DNA of 64,000 nucleotides from Streptomyces actinomycinicus. Its GTDB lineage: Bacteria > Actinomycetota > Actinomycetes > Streptomycetales > Streptomycetaceae. Positions 49,979 to 59,057 of this stretch are shown one piece after another (the stretch's first letter is position 1; each line of letters starts with the position of its first letter). The translations under genes and the position numbers were made by a program. The DNA lies in contig NZ_JAERRK010000003.1 of assembly GCF_016741775.1 (NCBI RefSeq), positions 496,001 through 560,000 of the forward strand. The letters run 5' to 3'. Under the pieces are notes generated by a model, which was given only the letters and a program-made list of their open reading frames with translations, was not told where the DNA came from and searched no databases.

Positions 49979-50500
49979 TCAGGGCACGCGCTGCTTCGGC
50001 GCCGGCTGCTTGCGCTCCGGCTGCTTCCGCTCCGGCTTCTTCGCCTCGGCCGCGAGGATCGACTCCGCCTCCCGGGCGGGCAGCGCCCGGAACACCCAGC
50101 TGCGGTACGACCAGAACCGGAACAGGGTCGCGACGCCGATGCCGACGAACTTGAAGACGTTGCTCTGCAGCGGGCTGTCCCAGCCGAAGCCGTAGGTCGC
50201 CAGGTACAGCACACCGTTCTCGATCACCAGACCGACCGCGCTGAACAGCAGGAACAGCGTGAGTTCCTTGGTGCGCCCGCTCTTGTCGCGGTCCCGGTAC
50301 GTCCAGTAACGGAAGCCGACGTAGTTGAAGACGATGGCCACGACGGTCGCGATGATGCTGGCGCGCACCACCGGCAGGTCGGAGACGTGCCGGACCAGGT
50401 TGAACACGCCGAGATTGACGAGGACGCCCGCGCCGCCGACGGCTCCGAATTTGGCCACCTCGCGAACGAGCCGTTGCAGCCCCGAGGAACGAGGTTCCAT
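49979..50500 (-). CDS. GtrA-family membrane protein
   Basis: 173 residues with four hydrophobic segments (KFGAVGGAGVLVNLGVFNLV; SIIATVVAIVFNYVGFRYWTY; LFLLFSAVGLVIENGVLYLA; SNVFKFVGIGVATLFRFWSYRSWVF), the classical GtrA pattern. Such proteins are thought to help move lipid-linked sugars across the membrane. The C-terminal tail has basic repeats KQPERKQPAPKQ. The 143-base gap beyond its stop is made of GGACCGGCGGG-like repeats and holds no gene. Confidence 0.9.
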   Translation of the reverse strand: MEPRSSGLQRLVREVAKFGAVGGAGVLVNLGVFNLVRHVSDLPVVRASIIATVVAIVFNYVGFRYWTYRDRDKSGRTKELTLFLLFSAVGLVIENGVLYLATYGFGWDSPLQSNVFKFVGIGVATLFRFWSYRSWVFRALPAREAESILAAEAKKPERKQPERKQPAPKQRVP

Positions 50501-50683
50501 GGCTGTGCAGCTCCCGTCGGTAGGTTTCCGTCAACCCCGCCATGCTAGCCGCGCCGGGCCGCCGCTGCCTGTGGACCTGGCCACGGCCGGGAAACGGGTC
50601 GGAAAGAGCCGGGAAAGCGCTGGGTAAGAGAGTGCGAGAGGGCGGCGATCCGGCCGCCCCGGCGTGGCCGATACGCTAGGGGT

Positions 50684-51823
50684 GTGACGTTCCCGGTAGT
50701 CGGCATGGTCGGCGGGGGGCAGCTCGCGCGTATGACGCACGAAGCGGGCATCCCGTTGGGCATCAGGTTCAAGCTCCTCAGTGACACCCCTCAGGATTCC
50801 GCGGCGCAGGTCGTGAGCGATGTCGTCATCGGCGACTATCGCGATCTGGACACGCTGCGTGAATTCGCGCGCGGTTGCGATGTGATCACCTTCGATCACG
50901 AACATGTACCCACCGAGCACCTCAGGGCTCTGGAAGCGGACGGCATCCCCGTCCGTCCCGGGCCCGACGCCCTGGTGCACGCCCAGGACAAGGGCGTGAT
51001 GCGGGCGAAGCTCGACGCGATCGGCATCCCGTGCCCGCGGCACCGGATCGTCGCCGATCCGCAGGACGTCGCCGCGTTCGCGGCCGAGGGCGAGGGCTTC
51101 CCGGTCGTCCTCAAGACCGTCCGCGGCGGCTACGACGGCAAGGGCGTCTGGGTCGTCGAATCCGTCGAGGAGGCCGCCGAGCCGTTCAGGGCGGGCGTCC
51201 CGGTCCTCGCCGAGGAGAAGGTCGACTACGTCCGCGAGCTGGCGGCCAACGTCGTACGCTCCCCGCACGGCCAGGCCGTCGCCTACCCGGTGGTCGAGTC
51301 CCAGCAGGTCGGCGGCGTCTGCGACACCGTGATAGCCCCCGCGCCCGGACTCTCCGAGGACCTGGCCCTGCACGCCGAGCAGATGGCCCTGACCATCGCC
51401 AAGGAACTGGGCGTCGTCGGCCACCTCGCCGTGGAGCTGTTCCAGACCCGCGACGGCCGCGTCCTCGTCAACGAGCTGGCGATGCGCCCGCACAACTCCG
51501 GCCACTGGACCATGGACGGCGCGATCACCTCGCAGTTCGCCAACCACGTCCGCGCGGTCCTGGACCTGCCCCTGGGCGACCCGCGCCCGCGCGCCAGGTG
51601 GACCGTCATGGTGAACGTCCTCGGCGGCGACTACCCGGACATGTACTCCGCCTACTTGCACTGCATGGCCCGCGACCCCAAGCTCAAGATCCACATGTAT
51701 GGCAAGGACGTCAAGCCCGGCCGCAAGGTCGGACACGTCAACACCTACGGCGACGACCTGGACGACGTGCTGGAGCGCGCCCGTCACGCAGCCGGCTACC
51801 TGAGAGGCACGATCACCGAATGA
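50684..51823 (+). CDS. purK: 5-(carboxyamino)imidazole ribonucleotide synthase
   Basis: 379 residues of the ATP-grasp family. It makes N5-CAIR from AIR, ATP and bicarbonate in purine synthesis. Motifs: [18 protein letters not shown] at the N-terminus, [28 protein letters not shown] (ATP-grasp loop), [14 protein letters not shown] and [14 protein letters not shown] (metal site). The GTG start directly precedes the family's conserved N-terminus. The stop overlaps purE by four bases (ATGA). Confidence 0.96.
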   Translation: MTFPVVGMVGGGQLARMTHEAGIPLGIRFKLLSDTPQDSAAQVVSDVVIGDYRDLDTLREFARGCDVITFDHEHVPTEHLRALEADGIPVRPGPDALVHAQDKGVMRAKLDAIGIPCPRHRIVADPQDVAAFAAEGEGFPVVLKTVRGGYDGKGVWVVESVEEAAEPFRAGVPVLAEEKVDYVRELAANVVRSPHGQAVAYPVVESQQVGGVCDTVIAPAPGLSEDLALHAEQMALTIAKELGVVGHLAVELFQTRDGRVLVNELAMRPHNSGHWTMDGAITSQFANHVRAVLDLPLGDPRPRARWTVMVNVLGGDYPDMYSAYLHCMARDPKLKIHMYGKDVKPGRKVGHVNTYGDDLDDVLERARHAAGYLRGTITE

Positions 51824-52344
51824 GCCCTGTTGTTGGCATCGTCATGGGGTCGGACTCCGACTGGCCCGTCATGGAGGCCGCCGCCAAGGCCCTGGACGAG
51901 TTCGAGATCCCCTACGAGGTCGACGTCGTCTCCGCGCACCGCATGCCGCGCGAGATGATCACGTACGGGGAGCAGGCCGCCGACCGCGGCCTGAAGGTGA
52001 TCATCGCCGGTGCGGGCGGCGCCGCCCACCTGCCCGGCATGCTCGCCTCCGTCACCCCGCTGCCCGTCATCGGCGTGCCCGTGCCGCTGAAGTACCTCGA
52101 CGGCATGGACTCCCTGCTGTCGATCGTGCAGATGCCGGCCGGCGTCCCGGTCGCCACGGTCTCCGTCGCCGGCGCCCGCAACGCAGGTCTCCTCGCGGCC
52201 CGGATGCTCGCCGCGCACGACGAGGACCTGTCGCACCGGATGCGCGACTTCCTGCAGGACCTCAACGACCAGGCCACCGAGAAGGGCAAGCGGCTGCGCT
52301 CCAAGGTCGAGGGCGCGGGCAGCGGCTTCGGCTTCGGGAAGTGA
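51820..52344 (+). CDS. purE: N5-CAIR mutase
   Basis: 174 residues. It converts N5-CAIR to CAIR and partners PurK. Signatures: [14 protein letters not shown] at the N-terminus, [13 protein letters not shown], then [15 protein letters not shown] and [29 protein letters not shown]. The start overlaps the purK stop, and the stop overlaps the dipeptidase start (GTGA), so the three genes form one translationally coupled unit. Confidence 0.97.
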   Translation: MSPVVGIVMGSDSDWPVMEAAAKALDEFEIPYEVDVVSAHRMPREMITYGEQAADRGLKVIIAGAGGAAHLPGMLASVTPLPVIGVPVPLKYLDGMDSLLSIVQMPAGVPVATVSVAGARNAGLLAARMLAAHDEDLSHRMRDFLQDLNDQATEKGKRLRSKVEGAGSGFGFGK

Positions 52345-53528
52345 CCGCCGTGGCCGACCTGGACGAAGCACGCGCACTGCTGCGCGAGTTCCCGGTGGTC
52401 GACGGGCACAACGACCTGCCCTGGGCGCTGCGCAAGCAGGCCGGCTACGACCTGGACGCGCTGGACATCGCCGGGGACCGGCACGAGCACCTGCACACCG
52501 ACATCCCGCGCCTGCGCGAGGGCGGCGTGGGCGCCCAGTACTGGTCGGTGTACGTGCCCTGCGAGCAGCCGGATCCGGTCGCGGCCACCCTGGAACAGAT
52601 CGACTGCGTCCGGCGGCTGCTGACCCGCTACGCCGCGGACCTGGCGCCCGCCCTGACCGCCGCCGGCATGGAGGCGGCCCGCCGGGACGGCCGCATCGCC
52701 TCCCTGATGGGCGCCGAGGGCGGCCACTCCATCGCCAACTCCCTCGGCACCCTGCGCGGCCTGCACGCGCTCGGCGTGCGCTACATGACGCTCACCCACA
52801 ACTCCAACGTGGACTGGGCCGACTCCGCGACCGACGAGCCGAGCACGGGCGGCCTGTCCGCCTTCGGCCGCGAGGTCGTGGCGGAGATGAACCGCCTCGG
52901 CATGCTCGTCGACCTCTCGCACGTGGCGGCCACGACGATGCGGGACGCGCTGGACGCCACCTCCGCGCCGGTGATCTTCTCGCACTCCTCCGCGCGGGCG
53001 GTGTGCGACCACCCCCGCAACATCCCCGACGACGTCCTGGAGCGGCTGCCCGCCAACGGCGGCGTCGCGATGGTGACGTTCGTGCCGAAGTTCGTGCTCC
53101 AGGCGGCGGTGGAGTGGACGGCCGCGGCGGACGAGAACATGCGCGCCCACGGCCTGCACCACCTGGACACCAGCCCCGAGGCCATGAAGATCCACCGGGC
53201 CTTCGAGGAGCGCACCCCGCGCCCCGTCGCCACGGTGTCCACGGTCGCGGACCACCTGGACCACATGCGCGAGGCGGCCGGCATCGACCACCTGGGCATA
53301 GGCGGCGACTACGACGGCACCGCGTTCACCCCGGACGGCCTGAACGACGTCTCCGGCTACCCCAACCTCCTCGCCGAGCTGCTCGACCGCGGCTGGTCCA
53401 GGACCGACCTGGCCAAGCTGACCTGGCAGAACGCGGTACGGGTGCTGGGCGCCGCGGAGGACGTGGCCCGGGACCTCCAGGCCACCCGCGCCCCGTCCCT
53501 CGCCACCATCGAGGCACTCGACGGCTGA
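52341..53528 (+). CDS. Membrane (renal-type) dipeptidase, M19 family
   Basis: 395 residues. All five zinc ligands of the family can be placed: His23 and Asp25 in DGHNDLPW, the bridging Glu in MGAEGGHS, His in VDLSHVA, His in FSHSSARA, and the substrate-side Asp in GGDYDGT. These are dinuclear zinc enzymes that cleave dipeptides, including some with D-residues. There is no signal peptide, so it is cytoplasmic. The GTG start overlaps purE. A closely related but ligand-free paralogue lies at 54289. Confidence 0.93.
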   Translation: MTAVADLDEARALLREFPVVDGHNDLPWALRKQAGYDLDALDIAGDRHEHLHTDIPRLREGGVGAQYWSVYVPCEQPDPVAATLEQIDCVRRLLTRYAADLAPALTAAGMEAARRDGRIASLMGAEGGHSIANSLGTLRGLHALGVRYMTLTHNSNVDWADSATDEPSTGGLSAFGREVVAEMNRLGMLVDLSHVAATTMRDALDATSAPVIFSHSSARAVCDHPRNIPDDVLERLPANGGVAMVTFVPKFVLQAAVEWTAAADENMRAHGLHHLDTSPEAMKIHRAFEERTPRPVATVSTVADHLDHMREAAGIDHLGIGGDYDGTAFTPDGLNDVSGYPNLLAELLDRGWSRTDLAKLTWQNAVRVLGAAEDVARDLQATRAPSLATIEALDG

Positions 53529-53576
53529 TCAACGGGGGCGGGGTGCCCGGCTCAGCCGTACGCCCCGCCCACGCAG

Positions 53577-53660
53577 CAGCCCCGCGAACGGCACGGCGCC
53601 CCGCCCAGGTGGCAGCCCCGCGAACGGCACGACGCCCGCCCACGTGGCAGCCGTAGTGCG
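53577..53660. repeat. 36-bp tandem repeat after the dipeptidase gene
   Basis: CAGCCCCGCGAACGGCAC occurs at 53577 and 53613, with a diverged third unit. It lies between the dipeptidase stop and a terminator; the remaining gap contains no gene. Confidence 0.75.
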
Positions 53661-53702
53661 CCCCGCCCACGTACCGGGCACACCGCGGGCCCCACGCCCC
53701 CC

Positions 53703-53744
53703 GGGGCGACGACCGCCGGCGGTGAGGCCGGCGGTCGTCGCCCC
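53703..53744. terminator. Long perfect hairpin
   Basis: Arms of 18 bp (53703-53720 and 53727-53744) with a 6-base loop GGTGAG. It probably ends the purK-purE-dipeptidase transcript before the MerR gene. Confidence 0.85.
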
Positions 53745-53800
53745 GTCATGTCCGTACGGTAGAACGTGACCCCGGTGTCGGATTCAACTCCGGAGGTCGC

Positions 53801-54160
53801 ATGAGAATCGGTGAACTGGCCCGGCGCACCGCCGTCAGCGAGCGCTCCCTGCGCTACTACGAGACGCAAGGGCTGCTGACCAGCGACCGCACCCCCGGCG
53901 GACACCGCGACTACCCCGAAGCGGCCGTCGACCGGGTCGTCCGGATCCAGGAACTGTACGCGGCCGGGCTCAACAGCGACCGGATCCGCCAGTTGCTGCC
54001 CTGCATGCGGGACCAGGACGGCGGCCCCTCCGCGATCGCCACCCCCCGGCTCGTCGACGTGCTCGCCGCCGAACGCGACCGCATCGACCGCATGATCGCC
54101 GATCTCGTGCGTTCCCGGGACACGCTGGACGAGGTGATCCGCACCGCCCGCCGGCCCTGA
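53801..54160 (+). CDS. MerR-family transcriptional regulator
   Basis: 119 residues. The N-terminal HTH and wing read MRIGELARRTAVSERSLRYYETQGLL and GGHRDYPEAAVDRVVRIQELYAAGL. A coiled-coil dimerisation helix follows (LVDVLAAERDRIDRMIADLVRSRDTLDEVI). A single Cys (LLPCMRD) is present, without a metal-binding Cys cluster, so the inducer is probably organic. The ATG follows a GGAGG site. It stands between the active dipeptidase and its inactive paralogue, on the same strand. Confidence 0.92.
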   Translation: MRIGELARRTAVSERSLRYYETQGLLTSDRTPGGHRDYPEAAVDRVVRIQELYAAGLNSDRIRQLLPCMRDQDGGPSAIATPRLVDVLAAERDRIDRMIADLVRSRDTLDEVIRTARRP

Positions 54161-54288
54161 CCGGTGTACCCCGAACGCACCGTTCACCAGGAACCGTCCC
54201 CCGCTCCGTGCGAACGTTTTCGGTACGCCAGCCACAGCCCGCCGTAGCTCACGACCGACGTAGCCCACGACGACGTACGGAGCCCGCC

Positions 54289-55413
54289 ATGGCCGACCTC
54301 CAGGACCACATCCCCCCGACGACCGAGGTCGGCGAGGACGACGGCCTGCGGGACGGCTCTCCCCCCGTACCGGCGCCGTTCGACCGGGGGTACGAACCCC
54401 CGGGCGAACTCCTGGAGCGGGCGCACACCCTCCTCGCCGCCCACCCGGTCGCCGACGGCTACAGCGGCCTGCCCTGGGCCCTGGGCAATCTGCCCTGGTA
54501 CGACCTGGAGCTGGGCGAGGCCGCCGTCGACACGGACCTGCCCCGGATGCGCCAGGGCCACGTCGGCGCGCTGTTCTGGTCGCTGCACCTGCCCGACAAG
54601 GCGCAGGACGGGCGCACGACGGCGGCGACCCTGGAACAGCTCGACACGGCCCGTACGGTCATCGAGAACCACCAGGAGGGGCTGCGTCTGGTGCGCACCT
54701 CCGGACAGGTCGTCGACTCCCACAACTGCGGCCGGGTCGCCGTGGTGCTCGGCCCCGCGCACGCCGCCGCCCTCGACGACTCCCTCGGCATCCTGCGCAT
54801 CCTGCACGCCCTCGGCCTGCGCGTCCTGACCCTCGCGGGCACCACCTGGGCCGGCCTGTCCGGCCTCAGCCGGTTCGGCGAGGAGGTGGTCCGCGAGATG
54901 AACCGGCTCGGTGTACTCGCCGACCTCTCCGGAGCCTCGCCGGCCACCGCGGAGCGGACCCTCGTCCTGTCCAGGACGCCGGTGCTCTGCACCCGCTCGG
55001 CCGCCCGGGACCTGCGGCCGCACCCGGCCAACCTGCCCGACGACCTGCTCGCCGCGCTGGGCGCGGCCAAGGGCCTGTGCATGGTCCCGCTGACCGCGGA
55101 GCAGACCGGCCCGACCGTCCCGGACGTCGCCGACCACCTCGACCACGTCCGGGACGTCGCCGGCCCCGAGTGCGTCGGCCTGTCCGGCACGTACGACTCC
55201 GGCGCCGTCCACCCCCGCGAACTCACCGACGCCTCCCGCTATCCCCACCTGATCGCCGAACTGCTCCGGCGCGGCTGGTCCGAGACCGAGCTGTCCCTGC
55301 TGACCTGGGGCAACGTGCAGCGCGTACTGCGCAGCGCGGACTTCATGGCCAGGGCCGCACAGCAGCGCCGGGAGGCCTCGACGGCACGCATCACCGACCT
55401 GGACGCGCCCTAG
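54289..55413 (+). CDS. Dipeptidase (M19) paralogue lacking all metal ligands
   Basis: 374 residues, clearly homologous to the dipeptidase encoded at 52341 (GLPWALGNLPWYDLELG; RLGVLADLSGASPATAERTL; YPHLIAELLRRGWSETELSLLTWGNVQRVL). Every zinc ligand is replaced: HND becomes YSG (58-60), the Glu of GAEG becomes Pro (LGPA), DLSH becomes DLSG, FSHS becomes CTRS, and GGDYDG becomes SGTYDS. The frame is intact with strong codon bias, so it is a maintained pseudoenzyme rather than a decayed gene. The start is the ATG after GGAG; the frame is open 27 codons further upstream. Confidence 0.85.
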   Translation: MADLQDHIPPTTEVGEDDGLRDGSPPVPAPFDRGYEPPGELLERAHTLLAAHPVADGYSGLPWALGNLPWYDLELGEAAVDTDLPRMRQGHVGALFWSLHLPDKAQDGRTTAATLEQLDTARTVIENHQEGLRLVRTSGQVVDSHNCGRVAVVLGPAHAAALDDSLGILRILHALGLRVLTLAGTTWAGLSGLSRFGEEVVREMNRLGVLADLSGASPATAERTLVLSRTPVLCTRSAARDLRPHPANLPDDLLAALGAAKGLCMVPLTAEQTGPTVPDVADHLDHVRDVAGPECVGLSGTYDSGAVHPRELTDASRYPHLIAELLRRGWSETELSLLTWGNVQRVLRSADFMARAAQQRREASTARITDLDAP

Positions 55414-55429
55414 CCCGACGCCCGGCCAC

Positions 55430-55540
55430 CTGGCAGCCCGGCAGCCCGGCTGCGACGGCACGCTGGCCACCCGGCCACCCGGCAGCCCGGCTGCGACGGC
55501 ACGCTGGCAGCCCGGCTTCCCGGCAGCCGGCCGCCTCGCG
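55430..55540. repeat. 41-bp tandem repeat
   Basis: GGCTGCGACGGCACGCTGG recurs at a spacing of about 41 bases (55448 and 55489), flanked by CCCGGCAGCCCGG units. It fills the gap between the convergent pseudo-dipeptidase and VOC genes. Confidence 0.75.
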
Positions 55541-55559
55541 GGCCGTTCCCCTCCGTGCG

Positions 55560-55952
55560 TCACGGCTGCTCGATCCGGCACAGGCAGAACGGGTGCCCGG
55601 CCGGATCGGCGTACACCTGGAAGTCCTTCTTGTCGCGGTCCTCCAGATCCAGCGGGCGGGCGCCGAGCGCGAGCACCCGCTCGTGCGCCGCGTCGACCTC
55701 CGCCCAGGTCCGGCCCGCGTCGAAGTCCAGATGGAACTGCTGGCCGTTGCGGTCCGCGCGCGGCCACTCCGGCGGGGTGTGCCCCGCGGCCCGCTGGAAC
55801 GCCAGCCGCGGCCCTCCCGGCACCTGCAGGACGACCCAGTCGTCGTCCTCGGCCTGCGGGCTGCCGCCGGCCACCGCCGCGTAGAAGGCGGCCAGCGCCC
55901 GCGGGTCGGGACAGTCGAGCACGACGGAACGGAAACGGGCGACGGACGCCAT
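55560..55952 (-). CDS. VOC-superfamily (glyoxalase-like) protein
   Basis: 130 residues with two beta-alpha-beta-beta-beta units: VARFRSVVLDCPDPRALAAFYAAVAGG, then DWVVLQVPGGPRLAFQRA and QFHLDFDAGRTWAEVDAAHERVLALGA, ending VYADPAGHPFCLC. Potential metal ligands are the His in FHLDF and acidic residues of the strands. Actinomycetes carry many such proteins with resistance or unknown roles. The ATG follows GAGGAGG. Substrate unknown. Confidence 0.88.
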   Translation of the reverse strand: MASVARFRSVVLDCPDPRALAAFYAAVAGGSPQAEDDDWVVLQVPGGPRLAFQRAAGHTPPEWPRADRNGQQFHLDFDAGRTWAEVDAAHERVLALGARPLDLEDRDKKDFQVYADPAGHPFCLCRIEQP

Positions 55953-56154
55953 GGTGTCCTCCTCGGAGCGGGTCGGCCGGCACAGAGGCAGAACGGGTGC
56001 CCCGCCGGGGCGGCGTAGACACGGAGGAAGCGCGAGCATCCCGGCGCGTCCAGCGGCCGTGCGCCCGGCTCCAGGTGTGCGGGGCCCGCGCCGGGATGCG
56101 CCGTTACCGGGCGAAGGGGACGTGACCCGGCCCGCCGTGGTGCACAATGCGGGA

Positions 56155-56197
56155 TGACGCCGGTTCGGCCGACTGAGCCTCGGCCGAACCGGCGTCA
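56155..56197. terminator. Hairpin between VOC and UDP-glucose dehydrogenase regions
   Basis: Perfect 16-bp arms (56155-56170 and 56182-56197) with an 11-base loop. Located in the 402-base gap 55953-56354, which otherwise holds a 15-bp repeat array and no supported gene. Confidence 0.8.
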
Positions 56198-56204
56198 CCG
56201 TTCG

Positions 56205-56312
56205 CTTCCGCCCGCGTGCCTTCCGCCCGCGTGCCTTCCGCCCGCGTGCCTTCCGCCCACGCGTCTCCCGCCCGCGTGGTCTCCCGCCCGTATGCCTTCC
56301 GCCCGCGTTCCT
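56205..56312. repeat. 15-bp tandem repeat
   Basis: About seven units of TTCCGCCCGCGTGCC type, starting at 56206, 56221 and 56236 and becoming diverged further on. Read on the minus strand they would encode AEGTR repeats, but no gene is supported there. Confidence 0.85.
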
Positions 56313-56354
56313 CCTGCGCGGGCGTCTGCTCCTCCGCAGCGGAGCGTGCTCCCC

Positions 56355-57698
56355 CTAGGCGGTGGGCCGGCCCATCGCCCGGTACGTCCAGCCCGCCCGC
56401 CGCCACACCTCCGGGTCGAGGGCGTTACGGCCGTCCAGCACCAGCCGGGCGGCCGCCACCTCGCCGAGCACCGCCGGGTCCAGCTCGCGGAACTCGCGCC
56501 ACTCGGTGAGGTGCAGCACCGCGTCGGCGCCCCGCACGGCGTCCAGTGCCGAGTCGGCGTAGCCCAGGGTCGGGAAGACCCTGCGGGCGTTGTCCATGCC
56601 CTTCGGGTCGTACACGGTCACCTGGCCGCCCTGCAGGTGGATCTGGCCGGCCACGTTCAGTGCGGGCGAGTCACGGACGTCGTCCGAGTCGGGCTTGAAG
56701 GTGGCGCCCAGCACCGCTACCCGCTTGCCGAGGAAGGAGCCGCCGCCCAGCGCCTCCCGGGTCATCTCGACCATCTGGCCGCGCCGGCGCATGTTGATGG
56801 AGTCGATCTCGCGCAGGAAGGTGAGCGCCTGGTCGGCGCCCAGCTCGCCGGCCCGGGCCATGAACGCCCGGATGTCCTTGGGCAGGCAGCCGCCGCCGAA
56901 GCCGATTCCCGCGCGCAGGAACTTGCGGCCGATCCGGTCGTCGTACCCGATGGCCTCCGCGAGCTTCGCCACGTCACCGCCGGCGGCCTCGCACACCTCC
57001 GCCATCGCGTTGATGAAGGAGATCTTCGTGGCGAGGAAGGAGTTCGCGGCCGTCTTCACCAGCTCGGCGGTCGGGAAGTCGGTGACCACGAACGGCGTGC
57101 CGTCGCCGACCGGGGTCGCGTACACCTCGCGCAGCAGCTTCTCAGCACGCTCGCTGCGCACCCCGACCACGATCCGGTCCGGGCGCAGGGTGTCCTGGAC
57201 GGCGAAGCCCTCCCGCAGGAACTCCGGGTTCCAGGCCAGCTCGGCGTCCCCGCCGGCCGGGGAGTGCTCGGCGAGGTACGCGGCCAGCCGGTCGGCCGAG
57301 CCCACCGGCACGGTCGACTTGCCCACGACAAGGGCCGGACCGCGCAGATGCGGGGCGAGCGAGGCGATCGCGGCATTGACGTACGACATGTCGCACGCGT
57401 ACTCACCGTGCTTCTGCGGGGTGTTCACACACACGAAGTGCACATCGCCGAAGGCGCCGACCTCGGCGAAGTCCGTGGTGAACCGCAGCCGCCCCGAGGA
57501 CCCCTCGATGCCGGCCACGTGCCTGCGCAGCAGCTCCTCCAGACCCGGCTCGTACATCGGGGTCTCGCCGCGCTCCAGCATGGCGATCTTCTCCGGCACC
57601 ACGTCCAGGCCCAGCACCTCGAAGCCCAGCTCGGCCATGGCCGCGGCGTGTGTGGCGCCGAGGTAGCCGGTGCCGATCACGGTGATCTTCAGGCTCAT
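56355..57698 (-). CDS. UDP-glucose 6-dehydrogenase (nucleotide-sugar dehydrogenase)
   Basis: 447 residues. The N-terminal NAD domain reads ITVIGTGYLGATHAAAMAELG, with the middle motif PEFLREG (here in WNPEFLREGFAV). The catalytic Cys is in GFGGGCLPKDI, followed by the C-terminal UDP-binding domain (AVLGATFKPDSDDVRDSPA). It oxidises UDP-glucose to UDP-glucuronate for cell envelope sugars. The start is the ATG at the Rossmann motif; the upstream extension lacks a good ribosome site. Confidence 0.94.
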   Translation of the reverse strand: MSLKITVIGTGYLGATHAAAMAELGFEVLGLDVVPEKIAMLERGETPMYEPGLEELLRRHVAGIEGSSGRLRFTTDFAEVGAFGDVHFVCVNTPQKHGEYACDMSYVNAAIASLAPHLRGPALVVGKSTVPVGSADRLAAYLAEHSPAGGDAELAWNPEFLREGFAVQDTLRPDRIVVGVRSERAEKLLREVYATPVGDGTPFVVTDFPTAELVKTAANSFLATKISFINAMAEVCEAAGGDVAKLAEAIGYDDRIGRKFLRAGIGFGGGCLPKDIRAFMARAGELGADQALTFLREIDSINMRRRGQMVEMTREALGGGSFLGKRVAVLGATFKPDSDDVRDSPALNVAGQIHLQGGQVTVYDPKGMDNARRVFPTLGYADSALDAVRGADAVLHLTEWREFRELDPAVLGEVAAARLVLDGRNALDPEVWRRAGWTYRAMGRPTA

Positions 57699-57836
57699 GG
57701 GTGTGCTCCAGCTCGGGGTCCGTCGACGGTGCTCGGTCATGCGGAGCCCGAGCATAGTCGGGCCCTTCGCCGGGCAACTTTCCCGCTGTCGCGTACCTCA
57801 CGTAGGCGTGCTCGGGCCGGGCCTCTAAAATTTGAG

Positions 57837-57850
57837 TTACTTAACGGTAA
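57837..57850. promoter_or_regulatory. Palindromic candidate operator upstream of acyl-CoA dehydrogenase
   Basis: TTAC-TTAACG-GTAA lies in a notably AT-rich stretch (57822-57865), 41 bases before the GTG start. Sites of this shape are common for TetR/FadR-type regulators of fatty-acid genes. The cognate regulator is not in the window. Confidence 0.4.
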
Positions 57851-57890
57851 TTAGCGTCAGTATCACTGCGTCTTTGGAGCGTGAGAGACC

Positions 57891-59048
57891 GTGGCCGGAT
57901 CGGCTGACTTCGACCTGTACCGCCCGTCCGAGGAGCACGACATGCTCCGTGACGCCGTCCGCTCCCTGGTCGAGGCGAAGATCGCGCCGCACGCCGCGGC
58001 GGTGGACGAGGAGGCCCGCTTCCCGCAGGAGGCCCACGACGCCCTCGTCGCCAACGACCTGCACGCCGTGCACGTCCCCGAGGAGTACGGCGGCGCCGGC
58101 GCCGACGCGCTCGCCACGGTCATCGTGATCGAGGAGGTGGCCCGCGCCTGCGTCTCCTCCTCCCTCATCCCGGCCGTGAACAAGCTCGGCTCGCTCCCGG
58201 TGATCCTCTCCGGCTCCGAGGAGCTGAAGAAGAAGTACCTGGGCCCGCTCGCCAAGGGCGAGGGGATGTTCTCGTACTGCCTCTCCGAGCCGGAGGCGGG
58301 CTCGGACGCGGGCGGCATGAAGACGAAGGCGGTCCGCGACGGCGACCACTGGGTCCTCAACGGCGTCAAGCGCTGGATCACCAACGCCGGCGTCTCCGAG
58401 TACTACACGGTCATGGCCGTCACGGACCCGGAGAAGCGCACCAAGGGCATCTCCGCCTTCGTCGTCGAGAAGTCGGACGAGGGTGTGTCCTTCGGCGCTC
58501 CGGAGAAGAAGCTCGGCATCAAGGGCTCCCCGACCCGCGAGGTCTACTTCGACAACGTCCGCATCCCCGCCGACCGCATGATCGGCGCCGAGGGCACCGG
58601 CTTCATGACGGCCATGAAGACCCTGGACCACACCCGCATCACCATCGCCGCCCAGGCCCTCGGCGTCGCCCAGGGCGCCTTCGACTACGCCAAGGGCTAC
58701 GTGCAGGAGCGCAAGCAGTTCGGCAAGCCGATCGCCGACTTCCAGGGCATCCAGTTCATGCTCGCCGACATGTCCATGAAGATCTCGGCGGCCCGCGCCC
58801 TCACCTACCAGGCCGCCGCCGCCTCCGAGCGCGGCGACGCCGACCTCACCTACCTGGGCGCCGCCGCCAAGTGCTTCGCCTCGGACATCGCGATGGAGGT
58901 CACCACCGACGCCGTCCAGCTCCTCGGCGGCTACGGCTACACCCGCGACTACCCGGTCGAGCGCATGATGCGCGACGCCAAGATCACCCAGATTTATGAA
59001 GGCACGAACCAAGTTCAGCGGATCGTGATGGCAAGGAACCTTCCCTAG
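57891..59048 (+). CDS. Acyl-CoA dehydrogenase with element-derived 3' end
   Basis: 385 residues. Signatures: FSYCLSEPEAGSDAGGMKTKA, KRWITNAGVSEYYTVMAV, DHTRITIAAQALGVAQGAFDYAKGYVQERKQFG, and the C-terminal QLLGGYGYTRDYPVERMMRDAKITQIYEGTNQ with the catalytic Glu of YEGT. It oxidises acyl-CoA with FAD in beta-oxidation or branched-chain catabolism. The GTG start is at 57891. From about 58991 to the stop, codons become ATT, TAT, GAA, CAA, GTT, AGG and CTT, unlike the rest of the gene. With an integrase downstream, this suggests that the insertion lies here and that the element restores the C-terminus. Confidence 0.93.
   Translation: MAGSADFDLYRPSEEHDMLRDAVRSLVEAKIAPHAAAVDEEARFPQEAHDALVANDLHAVHVPEEYGGAGADALATVIVIEEVARACVSSSLIPAVNKLGSLPVILSGSEELKKKYLGPLAKGEGMFSYCLSEPEAGSDAGGMKTKAVRDGDHWVLNGVKRWITNAGVSEYYTVMAVTDPEKRTKGISAFVVEKSDEGVSFGAPEKKLGIKGSPTREVYFDNVRIPADRMIGAEGTGFMTAMKTLDHTRITIAAQALGVAQGAFDYAKGYVQERKQFGKPIADFQGIQFMLADMSMKISAARALTYQAAAASERGDADLTYLGAAAKCFASDIAMEVTTDAVQLLGGYGYTRDYPVERMMRDAKITQIYEGTNQVQRIVMARNLP
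58991..59048 (+). other. Candidate attachment site in the acyl-CoA dehydrogenase 3' end
   Basis: Codon use and GC content change sharply at about 58991 while the protein sequence stays conserved (IYEGTNQVQRIVMARNLP). The integrase gene lies 200 bases on. The likely reading is an att junction whose element side carries a replacement gene end. The exact core cannot be set without the other junction. Confidence 0.6.
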
Positions 59049-59057
59049 CAGGGTTTT

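Noticed and set aside
56104..56406. Minus-strand frame with AEGTR repeats
   Set aside because: It contains the terminator hairpin and a 15-bp repeat, overlaps the UDP-glucose dehydrogenase end and lacks a good ribosome site.
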